NCBI GenBank assembly: GCA_028564705.1
Contig: JAPXFQ010000065.1
Span: 1,550,001 to 1,614,000 of the forward strand
DNA length: 64,000 bases
Source of the DNA: Apricaphanius iberus
Lineage: Eukaryota > Chordata > Actinopteri > Cyprinodontiformes > Aphaniidae
Reading direction: 5' to 3'
In this document: piece by piece, positions 12,339 through 25,915 of the stretch
Layout: each line of letters opens with the position of its first letter
How positions within the stretch are numbered: position 1 is the first letter of the stretch
Notes under the pieces: generated by a model
The model's database searches: none
Told to the model about the DNA's origin: nothing
Seen by the model: only the letters and a program-made list of their open reading frames with translations
Program-made: the position numbers and the translations under genes

Positions 12339-14618
12339 GTCAACAGGCCAAATGGAGGCGTGGGAACACAGCGACACGTAAAAGAAACAAGCCTGGACAC
12401 AGTAAATACGTTTATATGCAGCCGGAGAAAGTCAAACTATTAGCTTAGTCCAATTGAAACCAGAATTTTTAATGCATGTATACACCTTAGTCCGGCTTGA
12501 ATCGAACCGAACTGAAGTTTCAGAAGCTCGACTAAGTTACCCACATAATGCCATTGGGAATTGAACTTCTCTGCAACCAAACCCCCCGCCCCCACCTGTA
12601 CTCGCAGAAGTTAGGAGACACAGAATGCACCTCAACAACAACATAGTAGTAGTATAAGAAAAGAATATGGTGGCTAAGACAAACGTAAGAGGCCGATCAG
12701 TGCATGTTTGGACTGACACAAAGATGAAGCATTGTGATTGTGAATATCCTGCTGTTACTCCATCTGCTTCACTCCCACCAGCCTCTGCTTACCGGACTAA
12801 GGTCTATACATGCATTTTAAAAGTCTGATTTCAGTCGGACTAAGGCAATAATTCGAATTTCTCTTGCTGCATGTAAACGTACTGAGTGTTGCAGAGCAAC
12901 TCCCCACTAGGACAGCAGGGGGTGCTGACCTTTTCTGGTAAGTCTGGCTGCCATTGTAGTAAATTCTCTTGTCGACCACAGTTTATTTACCTCAGCTTGT
13001 AAACACATTTTCACTCAAAGAGCAATGGCTGACAGGGAGCCACTTTTAATTTTATTTTACTGGAAAGCTTTTTACTAGAGGAACAGCTCACTCAATACTC
13101 TAAAAACGCATTTAAACAATCCCAGTGGTTTGTTTAGTTGTTACACCTCCTGTTGCTTAACATTTCCAAAAGTCTACATCAGATAAACTGGTCTGGCTAC
13201 ATAGAACATCTAGTGTCCAAAAGCTGCAATGAGTGCTGATTACAGTACATCGACTATAGAGCACCGTTCTGGGGAAATGATCTTGACAGACAGCCTTTAC
13301 ATTGACTGATAATGGTGTTGCGTCTCTCCTCCGCAGACAGATTGGCTAAGTATAATTTAGGCTTAACTTTGTTTCATTCTGCGTCACAACCAGAAAAGCT
13401 CTGAGTCACATCTCTGCTGAGACTTTTCAGTATGGAGTTATTTTGTTCTGCTGCATCAATGTGGGTTTTTGTTAAAAAATGAAAATAAGATAAAATCTCT
13501 CAGTAGATTCCGCTTTAATTTGATGGAGGCCTAAAGTTTCAGCTAAACACAGAGTGACCTTACACTGCTAGGGAGAACAAAACATAGAGACTGCCATTTG
13601 TGACAACCATTCCCACAATAGGGATACTTTTCACACATCATGGGGTTGGTTGTTCCATCGTTATTTCGATAAGAAAACGAAAATTTAGGAGGCCTCAGAA
13701 AAAGTAGTTCTCAATACACTCTTTCATTTTAAAAGGTTTAATTAAAGGTTTAATTTGAAACAACTTGATATAGAGACAACTTTGAATACACCATGAATTA
13801 ATACACTTCAAATCACTCCTCAGGACAAATAGCATTCATAACAAACAATCAGATTAGACATAGGCCTATGACAAGCCCTGCTCTCTCATTCACTTACTTC
13901 CTGACAGAAATTAGAGGGCTTCCCAGATGTGGACTTATGGTGTGACCACCTCATGCTCTTCATGTGCTTAGCCCATTTCTCTTTAAATGTTTCCACACTC
14001 ATTAAACAGAGAATTTAATATTTGTCCGATATGAATACTTATGTGTGCATTTGAATACAAGTTTATAAATTTAAATATAGATTATAATATGATATTATAT
14101 AAAATCTAAAGGATTTCTCCTATATTTCCTGCAAGTAACCATGGGGAAAATTTGCCAGTGTTTGATAACTGATGAGAAACTTTTAGTTACTGTCCGATTT
14201 ATAGTTTTCAGTACCATTACATTTTTTTTTTGCTTACAGGTAAATGCATGCCGTTATCTAACAAAATAAATAAATAAATACATATTTTACTTATGGATCT
14301 CCCTTTATATGCATTCAAATGATCATAAATATTTAACTAAAACTCGTTCTGTAAAAACTCTTGGGAGAGGAAAAAGAAAAAACTAAAAAGTGAGATTTTA
14401 ATGTGGAAAGCACTAAAAGTCTTCTCACTCCAACATCAGGGGTCAAGTTCCTGATATGATCATGTAGAAAAAGAAAAACCGATATAAAAACGCTTCATAT
14501 TTTTTGTCCCTCATATCAGAAAGTGAAACACGTATACAGTGAAAATATTTAAACCCTTTGTTTTTTGTCATTTTAATGATTATGGTTTATAAGTAGTGAA
14601 AACAATTACATTTGTACA

Positions 14619-14655
14619 TAATATAATATAATATTATATAATATAATATAATATT
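14619..14655. repeat. AT-only palindromic repeat
   Basis: Alternating TA with ATATAAT units that can fold back on themselves. There is no transposon boundary on either side. Confidence 0.6.
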
Positions 14656-17600
14656 GCTCCATTATTTCCTCCATGATACTTTTACATGTTTCTCTATGTT
14701 GTATGCAAAGGTGAATATAACTACTGTGAGGTACAAGTCCAAACACTTTTAAAAGCAAAATTCTAAAACTCTAAATACTCTCTAAACGTGATATTAATAA
14801 AGCAAATGTAAAAGTTGCATCAGTTTTTATTAACATGTACACAAGCAATGAACAAGAACTAAACAAGACTTGTTGAGGGCCGTACGGTTGCTGTTGATGA
14901 TGCCATTATTTTCTGGTGCTCATCATGTTTTATTATTGAAAACCTCTGTACTCTGAAAGCGTTTACAGAAATTATACAATCACAAGACAAGTTAAATGTT
15001 TTAGCTAGTTTAAGACATGATGCAGACTCTGTAGGTATGAGGCTAAACTTACTTTCCTCCCCTGCTGACAGCATATCAGTGGAGTCTAGATATAAGCGGC
15101 TCAAACACACTACATACTACATGCTACACAAATGGCAGCGCATGCACACATGCAACAGGTTTTTTCCACGTCTCTGTTGTCTAACGGGCGACCCACTACA
15201 CTTTAAATAGCCTCACCACTCAGAGCGTATCACCTGATTGGCATCCGGGCTGACACCAGGCGAACCTTGACTCTCTGTTTCTCTGTCTAACGCTGGAGTC
15301 AGAATGAAAAGCGTATAAAACCTTTGGAAAATCTACAACACTCTGGAAAAACAACCTTCTGTAAGATGTGTGTGAGAGTTTTCTTTAAATGAATTAAATG
15401 TAGCTAAAGTCATAAATTAGTTATATTAGTTTTTATCACAGAGGGTAATTACAAGAGAAGGGTACAATCCCGGAGATATAGTGCTTTGATGCCCGAGAGC
15501 TTTTGTTCTCTTCTTATCCCGACTCTGTTATACATCTAAAGGATAAAGATTTGTTATTCATGACTTACATGAAATGCTTTTTGTGAATTATTCTGTTGTA
15601 ATGTAATGCTAGATGCAGAACTTTCCAGGTGTTTGTATTTACAAAGCGATCTGTTTTTTTGGGAGTTTTTTTTTATTTTATATATACTTCTGTGGAAGTT
15701 GACGACGGCTAGGGTTTTCTGTCTGGTTTTTTGTCTAAAGTGTATGTATCAATAAATAAAAAAAATATGTCTTCTGTCCAATACTCCATTTAACATCTTT
15801 GGAAAAGAAATGGGTTCGAGATATTAGACAGAAAGTCTATCATTGTCTGAGATACAGAGAGTCCTCAGTCAGGTTCTACAGATAGATGAAACAACTTGGT
15901 GAGGAGGAGCAAATTTCAAGTAGGGATAAATAAAAGAATCACATACATTGCAGCTGCTGTGTTATAAGTCCTGCAGAGGAATTTTCAAACAATCTGTTTT
16001 TTGGGTTTTTTAAAGGCGACGGATGTTGTCATGTTTCTGCTCTGTTCATCACATAAAGTGCTTAAAAGAAGCTCAACATTATGAATTGTTTTAACCTGTA
16101 ACCAGTTAGTAACCGGTTCATACCGATTCAACACAAACAAGAAGGCATGGGTCTTTAGTTATGACTGGGTGTATAACACCGAACCCTTGCTCCGTCTCAC
16201 AGCAGTCCAGGAACTTTGCTTTAAATCTCGGCTGCAGCAGCACACAAACTCAGACAACCTATTTGTCCTTTTGTAGGTTTGAGCTTCATCACCTAGGTTG
16301 GGTTTCTGTTTTTTTCATTGCAGGCTTCAGCATATTCATGGTTTTGTCTGTACTTTTCTGACCTCTAAAAATATTACTGCCATTATTACTCTTACAGGAA
16401 GTTGAACATTCTTTCGAGATCCAAGAAAATGCACAGGGTTTTAACCAAATTCTTACCACTTTTACTTGAGCATCAAATGCCCTTTCGTTCTGTTTGGGGC
16501 TTGTTGCTGTGAAAAATTGTTTGCAAAACATCACAAGTCGAACTGATCAGTAGCTCCTTCAGAATCTGGAGCGGTTATCTCAAAACGACGGCGGGGCTGC
16601 AGCATTTTTCTGATGCTTTTCCTCTGCAGCCTATAGCAGAGCAAAGCAGAGCTGCTGGTTCGTATTTAACCTTGGTCTCAATGTCACACACCAGCCTCGT
16701 GCTTTTCTTCAACCAGCCGCCCTCCTCTTCCTCCCACCCTCCCTCTCCACAGCACCACCATCACCACCACCGCCCCCTCAGCTGGTGTGTTTGAGCTCCT
16801 CAGCGGGGGGGGGCCTGCAGCGCCACAGATATGTACAAACTCTGTGTGTCCGTCTGCGTGCACGTGTGTGTGTGTGTGTCTGTTTGAGCGCGGCCTGTTT
16901 GAGCGCAGCCTGTTCGGGCTGCTCTCTGGATGTGTTAATGTGATAATTGAGTATTCCGAGTTCCGCCTGCAACTGTGTCACTGTTCAGCCCAACACACAC
17001 GCACACACACACGCACACACACGCATTCAAACAGCGACAAACATCACACAGCCTGTTTGTCTCAGAATAGCTGCGTCTTTTCTCTGCAACAGTCTTCAGC
17101 CTGAGCTGTTTTGAGTAGTTAGTGTGAACTCCTGCAGAGATTAAGCATGTCTTTGTTTTTGCACTCATACATGTTACATATGTTGCGTTATTTTTGCCTA
17201 TCTTGCACAGCATTTAAAGCAACATATTGCCTCAGCAAGTGGAGTAAGAAATGCAACTAAATAAAAAAAAATTCTTTTAGGGAGACAAATGTTAGATTAC
17301 TAAAAGGAACAGGAAAATTATCATATCACAAAGACAAAATGAGCTTCATCAACATAAGGCAACTAAATGATCGAAGGTCTTTCCGTTGTTTGAGTTGCAA
17401 ATACTCTAAAGGTAAGTAAAGGTGTGCGGCCAGATTTTTCTCTGGCTGTATGAAGCACAGATGCAGTAATATCACACTCATCCTTCTCCAGCTGTTGCTG
17501 CACCCTGCCATTCAGCTGACTGAAAGACTGCTACTTCATCTTCCCCTTGCTTACAAAAACAATTAGTCTGTGTGGAATATTTTTCCTTTAAGACAGACAC

Positions 17601-18449
17601 ACATGGTGTTAAAAGTAAATCATCACAGCCTTTATTCCTTTTTAATTGACATTGTTTTAAAAGTCACAGTTGGAAAGCTATATATAAATAAGGTCTGTGT
17701 GGCAGTATGCGGAAGCAGAGCAGAAAATGTCACTAATTATCAAGCTATTGTTAGAAATGTGGACTTTCAGCTTTTCTTTCTGAGGAGCAAAATAACAACA
17801 TTTATAATATTCTGTCCAAAACAGAACTAGAAACCAAAGCAACATTTTACAGGTATTTTCTTTGTATATTTTTTCTATTGAGACACAATAGTTTCCAACT
17901 CAAGCTGTTAGATATTTATTCAGCACACGCTCATCTAATAGGCTAACATCATTGTTTCTGGACTCATAAAACTGTGCACTTGTGCCGCTGATCAAGTAAA
18001 GGTGACGTGTTTGTGAGTTCTGAGGTTAAACCAGCTTTCCTTGCTCAGTTTTTGATGCTTTTTATAAAAACAATTTAGCCTAGATATCTAAGGTGTAATT
18101 AAACTTTGCTTAGAGACATAGTTGCACCTACAAAATGTTCACTTGGATATATAATGAATAAGATATTAAAAATAACAGTATTAAAGCTGCAACAAATCAG
18201 AAAGTTTAAATACTTTAGAGCCAGTAGGAATACTTGTAGATTTTTTTGATAAGATAATTTTAGACATTTGTTTAGACTTTGTTTTAAGTTTTTGGTAAGC
18301 ACCAAAACGTAAAAGTCCTGCAATCTTTTATTTTTTTTTACTCAAAGTTATCAGATTGTAAGAATTTCATGCAGATATAGAGTGAAATTTTGACACAGAC
18401 ACCCGTCCTTACAAATATATAACACCACATACTCTTTCCTTTTTACTCG

Positions 18450-18695
18450 GCAGGAGGATAAAACAGAGTGAAGTCTTCTCCAGGAGCCACCAGTGCGCTC
18501 GGGGACCAGCGAGCAGCATCCAGGGACCTCCCCTCCGGTCCCCCATCCTCCGCTCCGAGGAGCAGCGAACCGAGGAGCTGGTGCGCTGAGGAGCCAGTAG
18601 GTCACAGCTTCACTGAGAGGCTCCAGGCAAACACATCACAGACAAAACCAGAGAAGCACTCTGGCTTTCAATATTGATCACCTCTTGCACATTCA

Positions 18696-18744
<49 letters not shown>

Positions 18745-19500
18745 CTCATGTCAGGGAAATCAATGAACAGACAAATTTATTCTGGCTGCAAACCAAGTAA
18801 GTCTAGTGGTATTTGTGTGTTTTTGAGTTTTGAGCTCGGGTGGATATTCACAAAAAAGAAAAAAAAAGGATAGTCGGCTCAAGAAAGTTTCTGTGAATAT
18901 TTTTGACCAACGATTGAGGAGGCGTTGGAAGGGACTATATAGGGAGGGAGGAGGAGAGGAGGCGTTGACGAGGCGTTGTCGAAGAGAGAAGAGAGGAGGA
19001 GATTAGGGTTGGCGGTTCACTGTCGAACCAGCATCGATACAACGGCAGCATTTGCCTAATCCTTTGGTAATGGGAGCTTAGCGGCCTCCTCGGACACACA
19101 AACACTCCCACTGCCTCCTCCTCCCGCGGCTCCTTTCCGCTCTTCTTCTTTCCTGCCCTTCTCCCGTCTCATTTACATGACATTAGAAACATTAGGGCGA
19201 CTCCAACAAGGCCCCATTGTGTGCGTGTTGGTTTTGGGTCCCAGTGCGCCGGACCTGGAGCTTTGGAGAGGAGAGGAGTGGAATGAGTCAGGACATCACA
19301 GAGGGTTGTCCGCTGTTTTGTCTGCTCGAGAAGGTTTGTGTGTCTCTAAAGGACTCATTGAAAGAGGAGAGAAAGAGATGGAGAGACGGAGAAAGAGAGA
19401 AATGGCTTCAGTGTGTCCAGAGCGAGCGATCTGATTGCAGATGCGTCTCCAAACAGGATCCTGAGCATCTATAGGATGCACGGGATTCGCCACTGGATAA
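18450..19500. other. GC-richer island with TATA-like motif and repeated aggcgttg boxes
   Basis: This block is richer in CpG than the DNA around it. The box aggcgttg appears at 18920, 18960 and 18971. A ctatatag motif sits at 18935-18942, the same core string as in the beta-catenin promoter. Downstream lies a purine-rich tract (18941-19000) and a mixed stretch without a convincing coding frame. It could be the promoter and first exon of an unannotated transcript, or an enhancer. No product can be named. Confidence 0.3.
18706..18743 (+). repeat. (CA)n microsatellite
   Basis: A perfect run of 19 CA units preceded by a short CT tract. Confidence 0.95.
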
Positions 19501-20640
19501 GAGCTGTTTGTTTCCCCTGATAATTAGTTCGACAGAAGAACATAAAAAAGCAGCGTGGAAATGATCTGTCATGGAGAACTCATGCCATTAGATTTGTTTT
19601 TCCACAGCTGCAGTTCAAACAACAAGGTGACAGAAGGGGAGGGGGAGAAAAAAAAAGTAAGCATTTCACCTCATTGGAGACTGTTTATGCTGTCTGACAA
19701 ACACTTTTATTACCATGGAAATAGTCTTCTTTTTATGTAGGAAAGCATTTTATTATTTCTTTTCTTTACCCATAACCATTGATGGGATTAACGTGGATAA
19801 ATCTGATAATAGGTTGTGTGTGAGCGCCGCAAAAAAAAAACAGCCTTTGAAATGAAAAGTGAAGAAAAATAAAGATCAGAATCGTTTCAAAAACATTCAT
19901 TGCTGCTCTGACTCAAAAACACCCTCACTAATACAAAAATGTCATCCTTTTTAAACACAAACTCTTAGTTATTTTTTGTTTGTACAACAAATTATACATA
20001 AAAATAAGAAATGTAAAAAAAGCAAGTTTAAAATTGCAGCTAAAATGAATGTGTTGGAACCAACTAGTCCAAAAGGTTTCTGGTTGCTTTCTAGAGCGAA
20101 TGGCGCCATCTTACAGAAGGGCCCTCGTTTAGAGCCCACAGAGGAAATATGATCTTTTACCAAAACCTTTTTCAATTGATAAATTCAAACTGAATTTCAG
20201 AAACACTTTTAACCAATATTTTGTTTACTTTTTTAGGATTTTTATGGCCTTTAAACAAATATTATTCGCACAGATATATTAAAATGATTGATACTGTTGT
20301 AGGAACATCTTATGTAATAAATATAGCCTACGTTGGTTCATTTTGATGATGAATAAAAGTGTTTGCTGAAAGGATACCTCTGAATCTAAGCATCAGCTGT
20401 GCTTACACTTATAGAAGCTGATATGTTTTCATTGTTGTATCTGATACGACTGATTTTTGAATATGTCCATAGAGATGACAAAGTTTGGCTAACTCTGCAG
20501 CTACAGATCAAACTGCAGACAACCTCACAATCACAAGGCATCGGGGGGGAATAAACAGCAACAGTGCTCTGTGTTTCTGGGCTCTTTCTCCAACTTTCCT
20601 CCTTTTCCCTCGCTTTCATTTAGTCCCATAAAGAGGAGTT
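19500..20640. other. No gene seen
   Basis: AT-rich sequence with a run of A at 19830. Nothing recognisable. Confidence 0.55.
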
Positions 20641-20805
20641 TTCAGTTGGCTTCAAAGCTCTGTGCCGAGCTCAGTCGGGGGCCTTCAAAGCCCCCTGTCT
20701 GTCGGCAGGTTTTAGGCGCAGAGAAAGCTTCTTGTTCTTTAAGGATTTGGCTCACAAATAACGCCCAGCCAGGGCCAAGGCAACTATAGCTTGCACCCTG
20801 ACAGG

Positions 20806-20870
20806 ATGGTAAAGGCAGACTGGTGCATTTCACTGATGTGTTGTGGGGGGCTGTTCCTGCATCTGTCCGA
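20806..20870 (+). other. Possible signal-peptide-encoding first exon
   Basis: An ATG in good context (A at -3, G at +4) opens a 21-codon frame with a basic start (MVKADW) and a hydrophobic stretch ending GGLFLHLS, then meets a donor gtgagt at 20871. That is the shape of a secreted or membrane protein's first coding exon. I found no matching downstream exon and recognise no family, so a chance frame is the more likely reading. Confidence 0.18.
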
Positions 20871-20879
20871 GTGAGTACC

Positions 20880-23800
20880 TGCTCTGTTTGCTTTTATTTG
20901 CCTTCGTTGCTTTGAGGTTGTTGTTTTTTTTTCCCTCTATACTGTCCTCATCTTTGAAATGCTGCCTGCTTAAAAGAAATCTACCATGAGGATGCTTGCA
21001 CTAAATGTCAGCTCGAAACTATTCATCTAGGAGCACTCTTTTATGTACAACCCTAATTGTCTTATTGCATTATTATTTAATAAATACACTGTATAAAATG
21101 AGAACTTAAATTAAAAGTGCAGGGAACTGGCTGTGTCTTCGTTTTAAAGAACAAAAACGCCTTTGAGTTTCTTTTTAGATTCACTTCATAAATATCAGTA
21201 AGAATTTTCTATTCTGTGGATTGTACTGATCTTACATTGAGGAAATGTTGCACTTAAAAGCTTGTTAGATATGTGCAGAGAACAAGTCACGTATATCATT
21301 GTGAGATGTTTTCCAAAGTATTTAACATTATCGCTCTTTAAAAGATGTAAAGCACTGAATTGGTGGCTGGATTGTTAGCTTTTTAAAAGAGTAAACGTCA
21401 GATGTGATGCGTTAAAATTTAAGGATGCCACGATTCGTGGCTTTTTCTGTCTTTCTCTCACGCCTCCCCTACAAGAACCCTAAACGATAAACTGACATGT
21501 AACCAACCCAACACGTTTCTCTGCTATATGCCGTGACAAAAAGGAGGCGATCCAAACCTCCTCTGGATAGTGAATGCGTGAGTCGTGTAGGACATTTTGA
21601 CATAACGTCTTTTGGACAAGTAAATCCAGCTTGAACTTTGTTCGTTAAATTGATGGCCACTTGCAGGAAATGATGATTCTGTTGCTAAAAATACAGTCAG
21701 CGGTAATTTACTGTTAATAAACCACAGCACCAAAATAAATATAAATGAATATTGTTATTTGTTATACAGATACAACAGGATGTAACTAAACAAAGTGCAG
21801 AACTGCTGATTATGTGTTTTCTTAACTGTTCATTTACAAAATTGCAGTAATTATAGACACTTACATATTCTCTTTAAGTATTAATGGGTTTTTTCTGTCA
21901 TTCTTTGTGAAGAGGCTACTGAATTTGACCAATAAAGCAACTTTATTGGATCATACCATGTATTTTCCCACAGACCCTACTGGCTTTGATTTGTGTTAAT
22001 GTGCCTGCTCGTTCATGTGATGCATTGGAGATTTGGGGGCGTTCTTGCTGTTTAGGTATGCAACATGTTTGCTCAGAGCTCTCTGTTGCAGAGTCTGTGT
22101 ACAATCATTTCAACAACAGAACTGAGCCTCAGCAGAAAATTAGATTATGACTATGGGTTTTTCATGTTTTTTTGTTTTTACAAAACATTTTGGTGGAGTG
22201 TGTAGATGGACTCGTTCAATTATGGGGTGTTTTGATCATAAAGCACACACGGTAGCAAAATCACTGTGGCTTTGTATATAGGACTTGCTAATTTGCATGT
22301 CTAATCCTTCTTTGGCCTTTTCCAATCGAATAAAACAAGAGATTATGCTTTAAAGTCTAAATTGAAATAGTTTTTACATTTAAAGGTAAGAAAAGCTGAA
22401 AGAAAAAAATATCAGACGTTTAAAAATTGAAAAGTTTGTAGTTTGTTTTTTAAAATACATTGAAAGTTTAAAAATTGTGACCTTTCACCGTTTTCTGTCT
22501 GTGAACCCATCAACTGATGTCACCTTCCTGAATCCACTTTTCTGAATTCAATCAAAATTTGAATAAATGTTTGAGGATATCGTTTAGGGAATTAATGTGC
22601 ATACTCCTTTAATTGTTTTCTGCTTGCTTTAAAACTAATATCTCTATCAACAAATTCACAACACATTATTAAGTCTTTTACACATTCAAATTCTTAAAAG
22701 CCAATCAAAATCAGACAACTGAATCAATGAGGGAAAGGTAGATCAGTGCATCTCTGCTCACGTCATTTGCAGACTTTACTGTGTTTAGAACAGGCAGAAA
22801 GACTTGACTATCATTTTGAAGTTAATAAAGTTTTGTGTGGTCAAACAGCAGTGATTGTCTTCCTCTTTGCTATTCTATTTGTAATGCTTAGAAATGATCT
22901 GAGTGATGAAGGAAAAAGATTGTGTCTCAGGTCCAGTTCTTTAAGCCATTTATTTATTTATTTTTATCAGGTTAACTTGACATTTGTGAGAATAAATTAA
23001 CCAAGATAAAGGGTTTGACATGCAAACATTGTCCACTGTCCTCTTGTCCTCTGCACTGCAGAGCGGACAGGAGTTCTTGGAATTGTGTTTTCACCATGAT
23101 TCCGAGGATAACAGGAATCACAGGCCTCTTTTTTTTCTCTCCCTCTTCTGGCTCTTTTTGTCAGTCACTTTGTTATGGGGCCGCCGCTAAATGCCTAAAT
23201 TGTAATTGTAAATTGTAGGCCTGCCCACATGTTAGCTCGCCGGTCACAGCGCCGCTTCAGAAAGCAGACGGAGAGAGGCTGGCGGGACGAGATGGAAACA
23301 GGCAGCCATTATAATCAGTCATTCAGCCTTTTGGAGGAGACAGAGAGCGTTTGCGGTTTGTTCTAAATTTAAAGGGAACCTCTGTGACCTGCTGGCTTTC
23401 AGTCAGCCTAAAACCGCTTCGCTGCCCTAACGCCCTCCTTCCCCCTTCTTCTGGATTCTCTCATTCCCTGTCAACATGTCTCTCTCTCTCTCAATCGCTG
23501 CTAGTCTTTCTTCTTCCATCCTCTGAATGTATTTGGTAAAGACCAGAATTATTGTCATTTTTAGATTAAATACATTTACCATGAGTGTTACAATACAGCT
23601 TCTTTGTTATTAAATATTGTTTTAGAGTTAATATGAAACTGTAGTGTCAGTTTACATTGGGCTATCTGGACTCATTTTGTTCTTCAGTGACTTACAGTCT
23701 TTCTATTCATTTTTGTGTCTTCAGGGAAATTTTTTACTAAGACACGCAATAAACGCAATGAATTAAAATGATGATGACTTGAACAAATTATTTTCAAAAT

Positions 23801-24590
23801 CACCTGTTATATATTATAGAAATTCAAAAAAATGTCAGGCATTATCTTTTGGCAGGTCTTGTTTCAATCTATGACATGTTTAGTTCATGGTGCATATAAT
23901 TTTATTATCACATACTCTGAAGCATAATACATAATGACATTATTTGTACTCAAACTTAACTATTTATCCAATATCAAATCTTTGTTGTATTTTTTTATCA
24001 GTCCTGTTTTAAAGCAACGTGTGTCCTTTAACAAGTTAGAAAGATGATACAGCTTAAATTAGTGGCTTTCTATTTCCCACTGGGAACGAAAAGAACTTAA
24101 AAACCACGAGCTGAGGTGTGTATTGTTTACAGTATAAAAAAAAAATGATGCCTGAACAACTTCTTTTTTTACAACAACCATTTTTCATTAACAGAAATTT
24201 CTACGTTACTGTTCTTTTTTAACATTCAGTAATATTTTTGTACTGCGAGGATCTAAACCTTTCTGGATATGTACATTTCCTTTTTTACTGTATAAAATGA
24301 TTTAGCCCCAAAAGGTTTAAAAGAGCTATTTGAAGTTAGACCTTTTTCTTTGAATTCCATACGTCACATCCTTTCAATTTTCAGGCTCTGTTCATTTTTA
24401 ATGGTTATATTTTATTCACTATCTTAAGTAATGGCGAGGCCCTTATCTCTAAGAGTATGACTCATAGAATGTACTATTTCTGACAATTATTCACAGCTTG
24501 ATTCCCCAATATGGAAGTAAATGTTACAGACAGGGTTATTTGTGGACATTTTTCATATGAGCTTTAGGACATATTCATTTTTTTCATATT
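20880..24590. other. No gene seen
   Basis: AT-rich sequence. A CpG-bearing patch at 23220-23300 (cgccggtcacagcgccgc) stands out, with no frame to go with it. Confidence 0.55.
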
Positions 24591-24597
24591 GAATAGA

Positions 24598-25871
24598 GTA
24601 TATCTCGATAAATTTGAATACCACTGAAAAGTAATTTTATTGTATTTAATTGATTAAAAAAGTGAAACTAATTTACACTCAGTGAGTACACAGAGTGATA
24701 CATTTTCATTATTAATTCTGTTAATTTTGATGATTATGAATTAGACAAACACCAAAATTTGTTTGTCTAAAACCCCAGTTTTTAATAGCAAGGGCTGTTA
24801 TAGAGGGTCGTATCCAAATAAAAAAAAGTTGAGTGGATGGATTCAAATGTAGTGGAAAAAAGATGCACAAGCAACAGGGAGGCCTGCAGGATTGAAGGAC
24901 TGCTAACTGAAGCTCATTTGAGAGTTTAGGGGAGAATAACAAGGCTGGGATTGCTTCTGGAGACGATGCTTTAGGAGCCATCATGCACAGACGCATCCAT
25001 GACTTGAACTACAACTACTGCATTTCTTCTCTTAGGCCGCTCTTGAACCATGGATAACATCAGAAGTGTCTTAGCCGATCTGAGGGGAGAAAAAACTAGA
25101 GGAATTTGACCTTTTAGACAAAAGTACATTTTGCATTACGTTTGGAAATCAAAGGCAGGTTTAAGTTCTTTGAGCTCCAGTCAGAGAGAAGCTTCCACAA
25201 TTAGTGATGATTTAGGGAGTGCCGTCGTCCGCCGGTGTTGTTCCCTTTTCTCAGGAACATGGAGCACTTTCCACTTCCCCCTGCTGACAAGCTTTATATA
25301 GATTTTTGAATTCACTTTCCAGCAGGACTTTGCACCGGCCCACGCTGCCAACGAAAAAACCAAGGCCTGCTTTAATGACCGTGTTGTTACTGTGCTCAAC
25401 TGGTCAGCAAACTGGCCTGACCTGAACTATGCAGTGTTATCGAGAGGACGATGAGAGAAATCAGAGCAAACAGAGCGGATAGGCTGAGGCCTCCTATTAA
25501 ACCAACCTTAACTCCTCAGCAGAACTCAGGCTGATTGCCTCCATGCCACGCTGCATTGAAGCAGTAATTCATGCTAAAGGAGCTCCAGCCAAGTGTGTGA
25601 GTACATACATTTTGTAGCACATCGACATGCTTATAAGTAGGTTGAAATTGTTGCATGATTATGAAAATCCTTTTTATTTGAATTGGTCTTGTCTAATATA
25701 AATAATTTTTAACATTTCCATGAACTGTAAGCCATAATCACTAGAATTTAAAATAATAAGTGCTTAAACTACATCGCCTTCTCATGAATCTGTTGAACAT
25801 AGAAGTTTCACTTCTTAAATTTAATCATTGAAATCTATAAACTCATTATTATGTATAGAGATGCACCTGTA
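24598..25871 (+). pseudogene. Tc1/mariner transposon relic, near full length
   Basis: Both ends survive: tatctcgataaatttgaata at left, and a right end with gagatgcacctgta that is its rough reverse complement. On the + strand, 25320-25600 reads FQQDFAPAHAANEK, then LNWSANWPDLN, then ADCLHATLH. These are the second catalytic aspartate region and C-terminus of a Tc1-type transposase. Stops and frameshifts break it throughout and the N-terminal half is barely recognisable. About 1.27 kb fits the family's usual length. Confidence 0.8.
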
Positions 25872-25915
25872 CCTGAAAGCAGGTGTTGATGTGTCACCTG
25901 ATCAGAGATACCATG

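Larger units (their letters stand above)
9410..18449. other. No gene seen
   Basis: Long AT-rich intergenic stretch with the ATCC array at 12300, an AT palindrome at 14619 and TG/CA runs at 16865 and 16990. A mildly GC-richer segment at 15140-15320 has two TATA-like strings (tttaaatag, gtataaaacc), but no transcript can be argued. Confidence 0.5.

Noticed and set aside
19872..19892. A 14-base match (aacattcattgctg) to the start of microRNA miR-181b
   Set aside because: The match ends after 14 bases, and the flanks cannot form the miR-181 hairpin or its star strand.
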